Source: Deltaproteobacteria bacterium (lineage in GTDB: Bacteria; Myxococcota; XYA12-FULL-58-9; JAUUZB01). From it: a stretch of DNA of 7,881 bases. Under the pieces are notes generated by a model. That model had not been told where the DNA came from, ran no database searches, and saw nothing but the letters and a program-made list of their open reading frames with translations. Positions 6,439 through 7,881 of this stretch are shown in pieces; position 1 is the stretch's first letter, and the number at the start of each line of letters is the position of its first letter. The DNA lies in contig JAUUZB010000133.1 in NCBI GenBank assembly GCA_030590185.1, positions 1 through 7,881 on the forward strand. Reading direction: 5' to 3'. Made by a program: the position numbers and the translations under genes.

Positions 6439-7796
6439 TCACCATCTCACGAGGTTCCCTCACCGGTGGCGGTCAGCTCGCTGAGAAGCTCCACGAGCGA
6501 CTCGGCTACGAGGTGTTCAGCCGCGAGGTTCTGCTCGAGGCTGCAAAGAGCTACGGGGTCGACGAAGCGACCCTGGTGGAGGGGATCGAGGAGCCCGGCG
6601 GCTTGTGGCAACGGCTGACCCACGAGAAGGAGCGTTACATCCTCGCGGTGCAAGCTGCCTTGGCTGAGCGGGTCGAGAAGGGGAACGTGATCTACCACGG
6701 CCACGCCGGTCAGTTCCTGCTGCGCGACCTGCCCTGCGTCATCAACCTGCGCCTCATCGCCCCGACCGAATACCGCGTGCAAGCCGCAATCGTGCAGCAC
6801 GGCATGGCGCGGGAGGAGGCGCTCGCCCACATCGAGAAAATAGACGACAAGCGCGCCCGTTGGGTCCGTCAGATGTACGCGGCGGAGTGGGACGATGCGA
6901 GCCTCTACGACCTGGTGATTAACCTGGCGAACGTCACCGTCGACGCCGCCGCCGAGATGGTGACCGACCTGGTGCGCAACCGGGAGCGTTCACCGATCCC
7001 CAACCGCGAAGCCCAGGCCAAGGATTTCGCCCTGCGCACGAGGGTGCGCGCGGTGTTGGTCTTCGAAGCCGGCATCAGCCGCGAGGGGGCTCAGGTCCAG
7101 GCGCGCAGCGGTGTCGTGGATCTAGGGGAGGCCGCTGAGATCATCAAACGTAAGGACGAGCTCCTCGCCTTGGTGCAGAGGCAGCCGGGCGTCCAGCGGG
7201 TGATCGCCGGCGGCACCGACGTCGCCGGTGGTGTCGGCGCAGCGCCTCAGAGCAAGCGGGTCGCCGACGTGATGATTCCGATCTCCGGCTATCCCCACGT
7301 CTACGAGCGCAACACCCTCGGTGAAACCCTCGGTGCCATCGGCGGCTCCTCGGTCACCCTCGAGGACGGCTACCTGATCCAACCGCGCTACGTGTTGGTG
7401 CTCGACGAGACGAACGCCCTGGTCGGTGTGGTCAGCCGGCGCGATCTGCTGCGCGGGTTGGGACTGTCCCCACAGCAACGGGCCCTCGCCGACGCCCATG
7501 GCACCTTCGACCACCTGGCGGGTTATGACGATTTCAGCCGGGACCTGACCGACGACTGGGTGACTCTGTTCAGCCCCTCGGCGGTGCGCAACGCCGCGGA
7601 GCCGGTTCGCGCCGCCATGGCCCCAATCAAGGGGGCGGTGGGCCTGGAGGATGATCTCAGCAGTGTGGTGGGCACGATGCTCAAGATGGGGATCGACCTC
7701 GTGCCGGTGCTCCAAGACGGCCGAGCGGTCGGGGTGGTGCTGATGACCGACGTGTTCGATCTGGTGGCGGAGTACGTCACCGAGAATGCTGGCTAG
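6429..7796 (+). CDS. Cytidylate kinase-like / BON / tandem CBS fusion protein (455 aa)
   Basis: Predicted cytoplasmic protein with no signal or membrane segment. Residues 1-187 fit the cytidylate-kinase-like family (Cytidylate_kin2): MAVITISRGSLTGGGQLAEK at the N-terminus holds a glycine-rich loop that lacks the GKT/GKS of a classical Walker A, as in this subfamily. It is followed by LGYEVFSREVLLEAA, NVIYHGHAGQFLL and INLRLIAPTEYRVQ. Residues about 203-260 look like a BON domain (VQARSGVVDLGEAAEIIK, QPGVQRVIAGG). Two CBS motifs follow: about 277-345 (VADVMIPISGYPHV, LVGVVSRRDLLRG) and about 392-449 (VRAAMAPIKG, AVGVVLMTDVFDLV), separated by an insert of about 45 residues. CBS pairs commonly bind adenine nucleotides and control an attached domain, so nucleotide-regulated kinase activity is the inferred role; catalysis is not certain. 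Gene order suggests co-expression with the membrane protein before it. Confidence 0.8.
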   Translation: MAVITISRGSLTGGGQLAEKLHERLGYEVFSREVLLEAAKSYGVDEATLVEGIEEPGGLWQRLTHEKERYILAVQAALAERVEKGNVIYHGHAGQFLLRDLPCVINLRLIAPTEYRVQAAIVQHGMAREEALAHIEKIDDKRARWVRQMYAAEWDDASLYDLVINLANVTVDAAAEMVTDLVRNRERSPIPNREAQAKDFALRTRVRAVLVFEAGISREGAQVQARSGVVDLGEAAEIIKRKDELLALVQRQPGVQRVIAGGTDVAGGVGAAPQSKRVADVMIPISGYPHVYERNTLGETLGAIGGSSVTLEDGYLIQPRYVLVLDETNALVGVVSRRDLLRGLGLSPQQRALADAHGTFDHLAGYDDFSRDLTDDWVTLFSPSAVRNAAEPVRAAMAPIKGAVGLEDDLSSVVGTMLKMGIDLVPVLQDGRAVGVVLMTDVFDLVAEYVTENAG

Positions 7797-7800
7797 CACC

Positions 7801-7834
7801 CTTCCTTCGACTCGCTGCGCTCGCTCAGGACGAA
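7801..7834. repeat. Dispersed-repeat-like sequence downstream of the kinase-like gene
   Basis: The stretch CTTCGACTCGCTGCGCTCGC followed by TCAGGACGAACGG resembles a widespread short intergenic repeat that I recall from many bacterial genomes ('cttcgactcgc...gctcaggacgaacgg'). The ends TTCG (7806-7809) and CGAA (7831-7834) are complementary, with an imperfect inner stem. It begins 4 nt after the stop codon and could also shape the 3' end of the message, but no T-tract follows. Confidence 0.6.
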
Positions 7835-7881
7835 CGGGTAATTGAATTCGCTCAGGACGAACGGGTAATTGAATTCGCTCA
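7821..7881. repeat. 27-nt direct tandem repeat, cut by the window edge
   Basis: Units 7821-7847 and 7848-7874 are identical (TCGCTCAGGACGAACGGGTA followed by ATTGAAT), and the first 7 nt of a third copy reach the window end. The first unit overlaps the 3' half of the dispersed-repeat-like sequence, so the array seems to have grown from it. Total copy number is not visible. Confidence 0.9.

Noticed and set aside
7122..7799. Minus-strand open frame of 225 codons opposite the CBS region
   Set aside because: The plus strand holds clear CBS and BON motifs here; the antisense product is His-rich with no domain.
1..7881. Search for tRNA, rRNA, CRISPR arrays, transposases, phage genes or toxin-antitoxin pairs
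   Set aside because: By eye I found no supporting structure or protein motif for any of these in the window.

Overview
The window is GC-rich chromosomal DNA from a Gram-negative bacterium. A CsgG-like secreted protein, a discoidin-tethered GT-C type membrane protein and a Cys-rich ferredoxin family that I associate with Geobacter-like and other deltaproteobacterial genomes point to a deltaproteobacterial or myxobacterial-type lineage. No taxonomic marker gene is present, so this placement is inference from family resemblance and base composition. Nothing indicates phage, plasmid, CRISPR or insertion-sequence content.

Layout. Positions 1-2992 hold three plus-strand genes: the 3' end of a coiled-coil protein with a very basic tail, a two-[4Fe-4S] ferredoxin-like protein with a winged-helix-like N-terminus and extra cysteine motifs, and a membrane-anchored TPR protein whose cytoplasmic N-terminus resembles DUF4145/HEPN-type domains. 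The first two genes are 6 nt apart and probably co-transcribed; the third follows after 60 nt. Positions 2993-3196 are non-coding and dominated by a long, nearly perfect palindrome (26-bp arms) between convergent genes. A minus-strand gene (3197-3898) encodes a secreted CsgG/TolB-like protein with a basic linker and a TPR-like tail. A divergent intergenic region (3899-4056) separates it from a plus-strand pair: a large polytopic membrane protein (discoidin-like domain plus GT-C-like glycosyltransferase) overlapping by 10 nt a cytidylate-kinase-like/BON/CBS fusion. The window ends in a dispersed-repeat-like sequence running into a 27-nt tandem repeat that is cut off by the window edge.

How the genes might work together. 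The only tight couplings are the 6-nt gap between the first two genes and the 10-nt overlap between the glycosyltransferase-like gene and the kinase/CBS gene. The latter suggests coordinated translation of a predicted cell-envelope glycosylation enzyme and a cytoplasmic nucleotide-sensing or nucleotide-kinase protein, but no biochemical link is visible in the sequence. I do not see a clear new defence or mobile system. The points of most interest are unusual domain fusions (wHTH plus Cys-motifs plus ferredoxin; DUF4145-like plus TM plus TPR; lipobox plus discoidin plus GT-C; CMP-kinase-like plus BON plus CBS pair) and the two repeat elements.
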